Source of the DNA: Bradyrhizobium diazoefficiens
GTDB taxonomy: Bacteria > Pseudomonadota > Alphaproteobacteria > Rhizobiales > Xanthobacteraceae
Direction of reading: 5' to 3'
Assembly: GCF_016599855.1 (NCBI RefSeq)
Contig: NZ_CP067041.1
Span: forward strand, 434,001 to 498,000
Length of the DNA: 64,000 nt
The translations under genes were made by a program, and so were the position numbers. The notes below the pieces were generated by a model. The model had not been told where the DNA came from. It did no database searches and saw only the letters and a list, made by a program, of their open reading frames with translations. Of this stretch, positions 34,187-42,766 are shown one piece after another; the first letter of the stretch is position 1; each line of letters begins with the position of its first letter.

Positions 34187-36335
34187 GCTGGCAGCCCTTC
34201 CGGAGGATGCGATCGACACCGCCGACATCGTGGAGGCGGACGAGGCGTTTTTTCGCGCCGCGAAGCTGCGGCCGGCGAAGGCGCCGGCCGGCGTTCCCAG
34301 CGTCGCCGTCACCTATGCCAGGACGGGGCAATCCACCCGCGCCAACGCGCTCGGCATGCGGCCGATGCAGGAGCGAGCCTATGAGCGGCGCGGCGAGCAA
34401 TATCTCCTCATCAAGTCGCCGCCGGCCTCGGGCAAGAGCCGGGCGCTCATGTTCATCGCGCTCGACAAGCTGCACAACCAGGGCATCAGCCAGGCCATCA
34501 TCGTCGTGCCCGAAAAATCCATCGGCGCGAGCTTCCACGACGAGCCGCTGAACAAGTACGGCTTCTGGGCCGACTGGATCGTCGTGCCCAAATGGAATCT
34601 CTGCGATGCCCCCGGCTCTGACAATGGCGGCAAGGTCAATTCGGTCGGTGCCTTCCTCGAAAGCACGGACAAGGTGCTGGTCTGCACCCACGCCACCTTC
34701 CGCTTCGCCGTGGACAAGTTCGGCGTCGAGGCGTTCGATGGCCGGCTGATCGCGGTAGATGAATTCCATCACGTATCGGCCAATCCCGATAACAAGCTCG
34801 GCCAGCATCTCGGCGAGTTCATCGCCCGGGACAAGGTCCATCTCGTCGCGATGACCGGCTCCTATTTCCGTGGCGATGCCGAGGCGGTGCTGTCCCCCGC
34901 GGACGAGGCGAGATTCGATACCGTCACCTATACCTATTACGAGCAGCTCAACGGCTACGAGCACCTCAAGGAACTCGACATCGGCTATTACTTCTATTCG
35001 GGTGCTTATGCCGATGACATCATCAAGGTGCTCGATCCCAATGAAAAGACGATCGTTCACATCCCCAGTGTCAACGCTCGCGAAAGCACCAAGGACAAGA
35101 TCAAGGAAGTTGAGCACATCATCGAGTCGCTAGGCGAATGGCAGGGGACTGATGCCAAGTCCGGCTTCCAACTCGTGAAGGCTCCGGCCGGTAACGTGCT
35201 CAGGATCGCCGATCTCGTCGACGACGATTCCACCAAGCGCGACCGGGTCTCTACCGCGCTGAAAGACCCCGCGCAGAAGAACAACCGCAACCACGTCGAC
35301 ATCATCATTGCGCTCGGCATGGCCAAGGAAGGCTTCGACTGGGTCTGGTGCGAGCATGCGTTGACGGTGGGCTACCGTTCCAGCCTGACCGAGATAGTCC
35401 AGATCATCGGCCGTGCCACCCGCGACGCGCCGGGCAAGACCCGCGCGCGTTTCACCAATCTGATCGCCGAGCCCGATGCCTCACAGGAGAACGTCAATGA
35501 GGCCGTGAACGACACACTCAAGGCGATTGCCGCCAGCCTGCTCATGGAGCAGGTGCTGGCGCCACGTTTCGAGTTCAAGCCGAAGAACCCGGCAATCGGC
35601 CCGGTCGAAGGATACGACTACGGCGAGGGCGGTTACGATCAGGCCAAGTGCAACGTCGGCTTCAACGAAGGCACCGGGCAGTTCCAGATCGAGATCAAGG
35701 GCCTCGTCGAGCCGAAGAGCGAGCAGGCGCAGCGCATCTGCCAGCAGGATCTGAACGAGGTGATCGCCGCCTTCGTGCAGGACAAGAACACCATCGAGCG
35801 CGGGCTGTTCGATCCGGAAGTGGTTCCGGCCGAGCTGACCCAGCTTCGTCTCGGCAAGATCATCAAGGACAAATATCCTGAGCTCGACGAAGGCGATCAG
35901 GAAGCTGTGCGCCAGCACGCAATTGCCGCGCTCAACCTGACCCAGATGGCGAAGAAGGTCGCCCTCGGAGGAGCCGATGGTCCGGGCGAGGCCAGCCCGA
36001 ACACGGCCTTCGTCGATGGCGTCCGGAAATATGCGATGGACGTGCGCGAGCTGGACATCGACTTGATCGACAGCATCAATCCGTTCGGAGAAGCCTACGC
36101 CATCCTCGCTAAAACCATGAGCGAAGAGAGCCTCAAGCAGGTTCAGGCCGCCATTTCGGCCAAGCGCGTCAGCATGACCATGGACGAGGCACGTGATCTT
36201 GCCAAACGCGCCCTGAAGTTCAAGCAGGAGCGCGGCCGGCTGCCCTCGATCACGGCGGCCGATGCCTGGGAGAAGCGCATGGCCGAAGGCGTCGCTTTCC
36301 TCGCCCGCATGAAGGCGGAGGCCGCGCGTGGCTGA
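34158..36335 (+). CDS. SF2 helicase with a BrnA-antitoxin-like N-terminus (defence operon gene 3)
   Basis: 725 aa. Helicase core: Walker A PPASGKSR (88-95), DEFH box (201-204), motif III MTGSY (232-236), GFDW near 392 and motif VI QIIGRATRD (415-423), followed by about 300 residues of unique C-terminus. Residues 5-36 read KRRLAELAALPEDAID, TADIVEADEAFF and RAAKL, which matches the N-terminal, toxin-binding half of BrnA antitoxins (IDTSDIPE-type block). The BrnA DNA-binding half is missing; after residue 45 the chain runs directly into the helicase. The ATG at 34158 overlaps brnT by 29 bp, the normal brnT-brnA geometry. The next gene starts 8 bases before its stop. Either a true antitoxin-helicase fusion or a remnant read through in frame. 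Confidence 0.88.
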   Translation: MSISKRRLAELAALPEDAIDTADIVEADEAFFRAAKLRPAKAPAGVPSVAVTYARTGQSTRANALGMRPMQERAYERRGEQYLLIKSPPASGKSRALMFIALDKLHNQGISQAIIVVPEKSIGASFHDEPLNKYGFWADWIVVPKWNLCDAPGSDNGGKVNSVGAFLESTDKVLVCTHATFRFAVDKFGVEAFDGRLIAVDEFHHVSANPDNKLGQHLGEFIARDKVHLVAMTGSYFRGDAEAVLSPADEARFDTVTYTYYEQLNGYEHLKELDIGYYFYSGAYADDIIKVLDPNEKTIVHIPSVNARESTKDKIKEVEHIIESLGEWQGTDAKSGFQLVKAPAGNVLRIADLVDDDSTKRDRVSTALKDPAQKNNRNHVDIIIALGMAKEGFDWVWCEHALTVGYRSSLTEIVQIIGRATRDAPGKTRARFTNLIAEPDASQENVNEAVNDTLKAIAASLLMEQVLAPRFEFKPKNPAIGPVEGYDYGEGGYDQAKCNVGFNEGTGQFQIEIKGLVEPKSEQAQRICQQDLNEVIAAFVQDKNTIERGLFDPEVVPAELTQLRLGKIIKDKYPELDEGDQEAVRQHAIAALNLTQMAKKVALGGADGPGEASPNTAFVDGVRKYAMDVRELDIDLIDSINPFGEAYAILAKTMSEESLKQVQAAISAKRVSMTMDEARDLAKRALKFKQERGRLPSITAADAWEKRMAEGVAFLARMKAEAARG

Positions 36336-37548
36336 TTTCACCGATGAAGACGACGCGCTGCTGGACGAGCTGGGCGTCGAGGTGGAGACAAAGAAGCATG
36401 CGGGCCGGACCGCGCGCGAGGAGCGGGTCGTCGCCGGCTTTGAGGACATCCAACGTTTCGTTGATGCGCACGGTCATCCCCCGCAACACGGCGAAGAGCG
36501 AGACATTTTCGAGCGGCTTTATGCAGTACGCCTCGATCGCCTCCGCGAGCTTGAGGAATGCCGCGACTTGCTGAAGCCGCTCGATTGCCAAGGGCTGCTG
36601 GAAGGCGTTTCGTCGCCCATGGGTTTCGCAGAGCAGCTGGATGACGATCAACTCCTGGCGCAGCTCGGCGTCGAAGCGGCCCGCCCCGATGACATCACCG
36701 AGCTCCGGCACGTTCGCTCGACAGCCGAGAAGCGCACCGCCGAGGAGATCGCCAATCGGCAGAAATGTGAGGATTTCGAAATATTCAGACCTCTGTTCGA
36801 GCAGGTCCAAAAGGACCTCAGCCTCGGCTTCCGCCAGACGCGGCGTTTCGAGCGCAAGTCCGAGATTGCGCCGGGGCGATTCTATATCCTCGGCGGGCAG
36901 AAAGCCTATGTCGCTGCCATGGAGGAGCCGTTCAGGAACGAGCATGGCAATATCGACGCCAGGCTTCGCGTAATCTTCGACAACGGCACCGAGAGCAATC
37001 TGTTGATGCGCTCATTGCAGAAGGCCTTGCAACAGGATCCCGCGGGCCGACGGATCATCGAGCCGTCAGCCGGTCCGCTATTCGCCGACGACAACGAGGA
37101 GGGGGACGAGGCGAGCGGCATCGTCTACGTGCTCCGGAGCAAATCTGACCATCCGACTGTGGCGGCTCATCGCAGTGTCCTGCACAAGATCGGGGTGACG
37201 GGCGGCGACGTGAAGCAGCGCATCGCGAATGCGAAACTCGACCCCACCTTTCTGATGGCCGAGGTCGAGGTCGTCGCAACCTACGAACTTTACAACGTCA
37301 ACCGCACCAAACTTGAAAACTTCATCCATCGCGTTTTCGGCGCAGCACAGCTCGATATCGAGATTCCCGATCGCTTCGGCAACCCCGTGGTGCCGCGCGA
37401 ATGGTTCCTGGTGCCGCGTTTCGTCATCGATGAAGCCGTCGAACGCATCAAGGACGGGACGATCACGAGTTATACCTACGACCCGGCGAAAGCCGCGCTG
37501 GTGCGCGTGGACGACAGCAAGCTGCCGCGTGAGATGCAAGCGAAATGA
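36328..37548 (+). CDS. GIY-YIG family nuclease (defence operon gene 4)
   Basis: 406 aa from a GTG at 36328 that overlaps the helicase stop. The N-terminal 240 residues are acidic and mostly helical with no recognised domain. The nuclease domain spans about 262-345: IVYVLRS (GIY block), HKIGVTGG (YIG block, with Lys-Ile-Gly), the catalytic Arg in KQRIANA (298) and the metal-binding Glu in LENFIHRVF (330). This matches the T5orf172/MUG113 group of GIY-YIG nucleases. In this operon it is the only evident DNA-cutting enzyme and probably supplies the restriction activity missing from the methyltransferase. Residues after 350 are a beta-rich tail. Confidence 0.9.
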   Translation: MADFTDEDDALLDELGVEVETKKHAGRTAREERVVAGFEDIQRFVDAHGHPPQHGEERDIFERLYAVRLDRLRELEECRDLLKPLDCQGLLEGVSSPMGFAEQLDDDQLLAQLGVEAARPDDITELRHVRSTAEKRTAEEIANRQKCEDFEIFRPLFEQVQKDLSLGFRQTRRFERKSEIAPGRFYILGGQKAYVAAMEEPFRNEHGNIDARLRVIFDNGTESNLLMRSLQKALQQDPAGRRIIEPSAGPLFADDNEEGDEASGIVYVLRSKSDHPTVAAHRSVLHKIGVTGGDVKQRIANAKLDPTFLMAEVEVVATYELYNVNRTKLENFIHRVFGAAQLDIEIPDRFGNPVVPREWFLVPRFVIDEAVERIKDGTITSYTYDPAKAALVRVDDSKLPREMQAK

Positions 37549-37700
37549 TCACTACGCTGAAAATCTTCAGGTGGGACGATGATCTTGCCATTGCACTTCC
37601 CCAGGAGCTGGTCGACAAGCTCGCTGTCAGGGAAGGGGACGAAATCGAAATCGTGGAGGCGGTCGCGCCGGAGGACGAGAGCAAGAAGCCGCAAGACTGA
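37545..37700 (+). CDS. small AbrB/MazE-like protein (51 aa), last gene of the defence operon
   Basis: The ATG overlaps the nuclease stop as ATGA. The product begins MITTLKIFRWDDDLAIALP and continues QELVDKLAVREGDEIEIVEA, the swapped-hairpin pattern of SpoVT-AbrB/MazE N-terminal domains (hydrophobic strand, aliphatic-Pro, then L-x-hydrophobic-x-x-G-D-x-hydrophobic-x-hydrophobic). These dimerise and bind DNA, often as antitoxins. No toxin gene follows; the next gene is convergent. It could autoregulate the operon. Too short for many gene finders, but the coupling and pattern are convincing. Confidence 0.75.
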   Translation: MITTLKIFRWDDDLAIALPQELVDKLAVREGDEIEIVEAVAPEDESKKPQD

Positions 37701-37880
37701 TGCTGCAGCCAAGCGCATGATGTCAGGTTTCGCCGGATCAGCCCGATGATGCCATCATGCGGGTGTTTTGCCCGACGTGTCAAAGAAAATTTCTAAAAAT
37801 CCGTATCTTTGCGAAAATCGCAAGGCGGCCCACTGCCTTGCCTACTGTGCATGGGGTTGTTTTCGACTTTTGTGTTGGCG

Positions 37881-40328
37881 TCACCCTCTCCGCCGCGCCG
37901 CGGAAGCATCCACCACGTTCTCCACCTCCTCGCGCCAGCCCAAAATCTCCATCGCCAGCACGGGATGATTGAACCCCTTGAGCATGAGGTCGTCGAGCGC
38001 GCAGGCCTCGACCCAAGGCTCGACCATGCCGTAGACGCGGCGGCTCACCACGATCTGGTTGGGCTGGGCCTCGGCGCAGAGGCGGGAGGCGAGGTTGGTG
38101 ACGCTGCCGATCGCGGCATATTCCAGCCGCTGCTCAAAGCCGACCTGGCCGAGCGTGGCGTAGCCGAGCGCGATGCCGATGCCGAAGCCGAGGCTGTGTC
38201 CGCGGTTGCGCCAGCGCTCGGTCAACGGGCCGATGGTGTCGCGCATCTCCAGCGCCATCTTCACGGCGCGCTTTGTGTGGTCCTCGAACTGGATCGGCGC
38301 GTTGAACAGGATCATCACGCCGTCGCCGGCATATTTGTCGAGCGTGCCCTCATATTTGAAGATCAGCTTGCCGAGCGCGGCGTGATATTCGCGCAGCACG
38401 TTCATCGCCTCTTCCGGCTCGGTCGCTTCCGTGAACGCGGTGAAGCCGCGCAGATCGCAGAACACCACGGTCACTTCGCGGCGCTGGCTGGTGAGCAGTC
38501 CCTCGGGGCTGTCGGAGGAAGCGATCAGCTGCGCCACCTGCGGCGCCAGGAAACGCTCGAGCTTGCGGATGCGCTCGATCTCGCCGAGCTGGGTCGCGAC
38601 GCGCTCCTCGAGCGACTTGTTCCAGTCCTTGAGCTGCTCGGTCTGCTCGCGCAGCTTGTCGGCCTGGGCGCGCACGGTCTCGTTCGCGCTCTCCAGCGCG
38701 TGGCTCTTGTGGTCGACCTCGGTGAACAGGCGCGCGTTGCGCATCGCCAGCACCGCCTGGTTGGCGAAGGTGCGCATCAGGCCGGTGAGGCTGGCTTCGA
38801 ACGCGCCGCTTGAGCGGCGCAGCACCACCAGCGCGCCGAGCGTGCCCTGCTGGTCGACCAGCGGCACCACCAGCACCGAATGGAAGCCGGCATTGACCGC
38901 GATGTCGCGCAGCGGCTGCTCGGCGGCGTGATCGAGATCGGGAAGCGCGATCGGCTCACCGCGCGCGGCGGCCTCGCTCAGGACGTTCTCGCCTTCGTCG
39001 ATGGTGACGTGGGCGCCGTCGGCCGATTTGTCGATGCCGTTCGCCTCGATCAGGTTGAAGCGATGTTGCTCGGCATCATAGCCATAGATCAGCACCGCAT
39101 CGGCGTGGCTGATCTCCAGCGCGCGGGCGGCGATGGTCGGCAGCACGGCGTTGAGGTCGAGCGAGGAGGAGACCGCGCGGCCGACCTCTTCCAGCACCTT
39201 CAACTCGTTGATCGACTGCGCGAGGTCGCGGGTGCGCTCTTCGACTTTTGTTTCGAGGTCCGTATAGGTCTCCTGGAGCTGACCGGCCATGCGATTGAAC
39301 TGGCCGGCGAGCTCTTCCAGTTCGTCGGAGGTGTGCACGTCGATGCGGTGGCTGAAATCGCCTTCGCCGAGCTTGTGCGCGCCGTCGCGTAGCGCGGTGA
39401 TCGGAATGATCATGCGGCGCGCCAGCAGCGTGCCGGCGAGAATTGCGACCATCAGCCCCATGCCGATCAAAAGCGCGATGCGCACGAGCTGGTCGCGGAT
39501 CGGCATCAACGCCTGCGTGGTCGGCTGCTCGAACAACACGCTCCAGCCGAGCTTCGGCACCGCGCTCGCGGCTGACAGCACCGAATGGCCGTTGAAGTCG
39601 GTGCCTGACGTGTCGGGCTCACGGCCGGGCGCGATCGCAGCTGCGACCTGCGGCAGTTTGGACAGATCCTTGCCGACCTCGGGCCCCTTCGACGAGCTCG
39701 CCAGCACGCGGCCGCGTGCATCGACCACATAGGCAAAGGCGGCCTTGCCGACCTGGGCGTCGGTCAGGAAGTCGGAGAGGAAGCTGAGATCGATCTCGGC
39801 CACGGTGACGCCGGCTTTGAAGCCGGAATGCGCCACCGAAATCGACATCACCGGCTTCTCATCGACGAAGTTGACGGACGAGTAGCTGACGCCGCGGGCG
39901 ACCGTGTCGGTGAAGCGCATGTCGCGGGAGAGGTCGGTGTTGGCCCCCGTCGTGGTCGACTGGCGCGAGACGCGCAACACCTCGCGGCCATCGCCGTCGA
40001 GCTGGAACAGCTGGGAGACGACGGAGACCTGATGCAAGAGCTGGGCGTAGTCGGCGCGCCGCTTCTCGAGCGTGTCCTGGCTCGCCCGCGTCACCCAGCT
40101 GATCTGGCGCTCGAGCTCGGAGACGGATTGCTCCATCCGCCGGGCGGTGCCTTGCGCCTTGTCCTCGAGCCCGCCGGTCAGCTGCGCCTTGGTGGCGCGA
40201 TAGGAGATCCAGGTCTCCATCGCGCCGTTGACGGCGAGCACGAACACGACGAGGCCGACGAGGGAGACGACGTATTTGGCGAATAGGCCCTCGCGCAGAA
40301 ATCGGGTCTTGTCTTTCGCGCCCGCCAT
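37881..40328 (-). CDS. class III adenylate/guanylate cyclase with Cache, HAMP and GAF domains
   Basis: 815 aa. N-terminal membrane segment (about 19-42), Cache-like periplasmic sensor (to about 280), second membrane segment (about 283-310), HAMP, a GAF domain (about 385-530), a coiled coil rich in Glu and Gln, and a C-terminal class III cyclase domain. The two metal-binding Asp are in VVFCDLRGFT and KYAGDGVMILF, and the Asn-Arg transition-state pair in SVTNLASRL; all are present, so it should be active. The Lys in LDKYAGDG fits adenine selection, so cAMP is the likely product. A Crp-type regulator is encoded 2.4 kb away (42767) and could read the signal. Confidence 0.93.
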   Translation of the reverse strand: MAGAKDKTRFLREGLFAKYVVSLVGLVVFVLAVNGAMETWISYRATKAQLTGGLEDKAQGTARRMEQSVSELERQISWVTRASQDTLEKRRADYAQLLHQVSVVSQLFQLDGDGREVLRVSRQSTTTGANTDLSRDMRFTDTVARGVSYSSVNFVDEKPVMSISVAHSGFKAGVTVAEIDLSFLSDFLTDAQVGKAAFAYVVDARGRVLASSSKGPEVGKDLSKLPQVAAAIAPGREPDTSGTDFNGHSVLSAASAVPKLGWSVLFEQPTTQALMPIRDQLVRIALLIGMGLMVAILAGTLLARRMIIPITALRDGAHKLGEGDFSHRIDVHTSDELEELAGQFNRMAGQLQETYTDLETKVEERTRDLAQSINELKVLEEVGRAVSSSLDLNAVLPTIAARALEISHADAVLIYGYDAEQHRFNLIEANGIDKSADGAHVTIDEGENVLSEAAARGEPIALPDLDHAAEQPLRDIAVNAGFHSVLVVPLVDQQGTLGALVVLRRSSGAFEASLTGLMRTFANQAVLAMRNARLFTEVDHKSHALESANETVRAQADKLREQTEQLKDWNKSLEERVATQLGEIERIRKLERFLAPQVAQLIASSDSPEGLLTSQRREVTVVFCDLRGFTAFTEATEPEEAMNVLREYHAALGKLIFKYEGTLDKYAGDGVMILFNAPIQFEDHTKRAVKMALEMRDTIGPLTERWRNRGHSLGFGIGIALGYATLGQVGFEQRLEYAAIGSVTNLASRLCAEAQPNQIVVSRRVYGMVEPWVEACALDDLMLKGFNHPVLAMEILGWREEVENVVDASAARRRG

Positions 40329-40490
40329 CCGGATCCTCTCGCGCCGCGACCGACGCCGACGCTATGGGCCGTACGGGCCCTTGGCCTTTCTAACACAATT
40401 TTGGCTCTTGGACCGGCGAGCGGCGGGTTGTGGTTACCCGCCCCCGGGGAACGTTGCGATGGCTGGCAGGGCGCCGCCTTGGTCCGCCAA

Positions 40491-42521
40491 TCACCGATTG
40501 AACAGCTGCCGCATCACGTCGTTCATCGGCTGGCTGTCCTGCTGCGCCGCGGGCGGGTTCTGGGTCGGCGGGGCAGGCGAAGCCTGCGGCGCCGGTATGG
40601 CGGGTGCGCCCGGCAGGCTGCGGCTTCGGCCGGTGCCGCTCGAGAGCCCCTGCTGGATCAAATTGCCGATCGCCTCCCCCAGCTGGCCGCCGAGCAGATT
40701 GTTCTGCCCCTGTCCTTGCCCCTGCTGCTGCGCCTGCGGATTGGCGTTGCCGCCGCTTGGAGCGCTACCGCCGAGGCCGAAGCTGTTCAGGATGTTGCCG
40801 AGCCCGGCGCCGTCAGGACCGAACAGGCCTTTGCCCATCTCGCGCAGCTTGGCATAGGCCGCATCGGGATTGTCGAGCACGCCGGCCATATCAGGATAGA
40901 TCCGCGGCTGCGACCAGGCGCCGGTGACCATCACGGGAATGCCGAAGCCGACTGGTTCGGAGGTGCGGCCCTGGCCTTCGGCCGTCATCACCAGCTTCGG
41001 CTCGACGCGGAAGCCCATCATCTTGGTGTCGAGCGCAATGGTGCCGGCGCCGGTGACGCGCACCAGCGGCCCGATCAGATTGAGATCGGTCGTCACCGCC
41101 TGGCCCTTGTCGATGCGGAAGGACGCCGAGAGCTGCGACAGATCGGTGCTCTGCTCCTGACTGGGGTTCTGGCTATCCTGCCAGCCCGACAGCGTGCCCG
41201 ACGTCAGCGAGCGGATCATCTGCGCAACATTGATGCCGCGGACGGCGCCGTCCTGGAAATTGACGAAGGCGGTGCCCTGCATGTTCGCCATTAGCGCGCG
41301 CTGGCTGGTGCCGGCGCTGCGCAGAGCGAGCTTGGCTTGCAGCTTGCCATCGATGCGGTCGAATTCGGCAAGGCCCTGGAGCAGCGGCAGCGCGCGCACG
41401 CCGACGAGGTCGGAATGCATGGCAAAGCTCGGCGCGCCGCTGGTCGCATCCAAAATCACCTCGCCCGAGATCTGTCCGCCATAGGCGCCAAGATTGGCGG
41501 TGCCAGCCTTCAAGATGCCGCCGGCGAGTTTTGCATCGAGCGCAAGCGGCGCAAGACGCGCCTCGCCGACGACGGCTTCATTCGCCGAGATCCTGATTTG
41601 CGCGTCGACATAATTGAGCCCGGACACATCGATTGGTGCATCGCTCCAGGGCTGCCCGGCCGCGCCATCAGGCGATTTCGCCAGCGGGATTGCCAGCCGC
41701 TGGAAGTCGAGATCGAGTTTCACCAGCGGCTTGCTCGCGATATCGACCGAGGCCCAGCCGTTGAAGCCGCCATCGCCGAGCGTCCCGTTGACGCCATTGA
41801 TCATCACAACCGCGCCACTCAGCCGCATTTCGGCATGGCCGGCGAGCTGAGACTTTAGCAGGTCGGGCATGTCGATGGCGAAATCCACCGGCATGGTCTG
41901 CCGCTCGATCGATGGTGCCGGTGCGGTCGCCTTGATGTCGAACTTGGTCGGGTGCTCGCCGATACGCGCGGTGCCGGCGATGTTGACCTCGCGGTCGTGC
42001 CCCATGACGGCGTCGGCGTTGATGGCGCTGATGCGGCCGTCGACGCGATCGCGTGCGCGCGAGAATGCGACTTCGCCGTTGGTGATCTTGATATGGTCGA
42101 TCCTCGCGCCGTCCATGTCGAGCGCAAGCGGCTTTGGCGATGCATCGGCGTTGGGCAGGCGCTCACGCAGTAGCGGCTGGTACATCACGGGATGGGTGAC
42201 GACGATCTCGCTGAGCTTCGGGCGCCCCGACCAGACGCTTGCGAGCGACATGTCGGCCTGCACGCTGTCGATCGTCAGGCGCGTGATGCCGCTGCGGTCC
42301 TTGGGATCCTGGAGCGTGAGGTCGTTCAGCGTGACGTTCAGCGTCGGCCACAGGCTGATTTTGGTGGTGCCGTCGATCGACAGCCGATAGCCGCTCGCCT
42401 GCTCGACGCGCGAGGCAATCGTCGCGGTCAGGAAGCCCGAGGGAATCCCGATCACCAGCAGGAGCGCGATCACGACAATGATGGCGGCCAAGGCCGCGCC
42501 GGTGAATTTCACTGCTTTCAT
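40491..42521 (-). CDS. AsmA family protein
   Basis: 676 aa. One N-terminal membrane segment (about 5-30) is followed by the AsmA N-terminal domain (ASGYRLSIDGTTKISLWP, NVTLNDLTLQDP) and a long beta-strand-rich periplasmic body ending in the AsmA C-terminal region (FRIDKGQAVTTDLNLIGP, VRVTGAGTIALDTK). The last 100 residues are low-complexity Gln/Gly/Pro. AsmA-like proteins form bridge-shaped grooves that move phospholipids toward the outer membrane. It stands alone; its start is next to the divergent Crp gene with a shared 245-bp region. Confidence 0.9.
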   Translation of the reverse strand: MKAVKFTGAALAAIIVVIALLLVIGIPSGFLTATIASRVEQASGYRLSIDGTTKISLWPTLNVTLNDLTLQDPKDRSGITRLTIDSVQADMSLASVWSGRPKLSEIVVTHPVMYQPLLRERLPNADASPKPLALDMDGARIDHIKITNGEVAFSRARDRVDGRISAINADAVMGHDREVNIAGTARIGEHPTKFDIKATAPAPSIERQTMPVDFAIDMPDLLKSQLAGHAEMRLSGAVVMINGVNGTLGDGGFNGWASVDIASKPLVKLDLDFQRLAIPLAKSPDGAAGQPWSDAPIDVSGLNYVDAQIRISANEAVVGEARLAPLALDAKLAGGILKAGTANLGAYGGQISGEVILDATSGAPSFAMHSDLVGVRALPLLQGLAEFDRIDGKLQAKLALRSAGTSQRALMANMQGTAFVNFQDGAVRGINVAQMIRSLTSGTLSGWQDSQNPSQEQSTDLSQLSASFRIDKGQAVTTDLNLIGPLVRVTGAGTIALDTKMMGFRVEPKLVMTAEGQGRTSEPVGFGIPVMVTGAWSQPRIYPDMAGVLDNPDAAYAKLREMGKGLFGPDGAGLGNILNSFGLGGSAPSGGNANPQAQQQGQGQGQNNLLGGQLGEAIGNLIQQGLSSGTGRSRSLPGAPAIPAPQASPAPPTQNPPAAQQDSQPMNDVMRQLFNR

Positions 42522-42649
42522 ATCGACTTTCCAACGACGGACGAGCGACGTCGAATCCGGCAGATGACCCGTCCTTTCCGTCTGAGTTTATCCCGGGACG
42601 GGAAGCCCCTCCAAGCGGCTAAAAATAGGCGGGAGGTGCTGCAAAGTTA

Positions 42650-42665
42650 TGTGACTTGTGCCACA
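42650..42665. promoter_or_regulatory. Crp-like site upstream of the Crp-type gene
   Basis: TGTGA-CTTGTG-CCACA matches the TGTGA-N6-TCACA pattern at 9 of 10 arm positions, about 100 nt upstream of the regulator's start and 130 nt from the divergent AsmA start. Suggests autoregulation. Confidence 0.5.
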
Positions 42666-42766
42666 CTTCTCCGGCGCGGTTTTACGCGATTCTGACGTTG
42701 ATGCTTCCAAGCGATTTCCAAGCGTTTGCCACACAAACTGGCCGAGAAATTCACAAGGACATTGAA

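Noticed and set aside
31083..37700. Calling the island a classical Type I, BREX or DISARM system
   Set aside because: No HsdS or HsdR, no BrxC/PglZ, no DrmA/DrmB-like genes are present.
37808..37824. Small hairpin TTGCGA-AAA-TCGCAA between the defence operon and the cyclase gene
   Set aside because: Six-base stem only, and the nearest T-run is about nine bases away in the cyclase direction; not convincing as a terminator.
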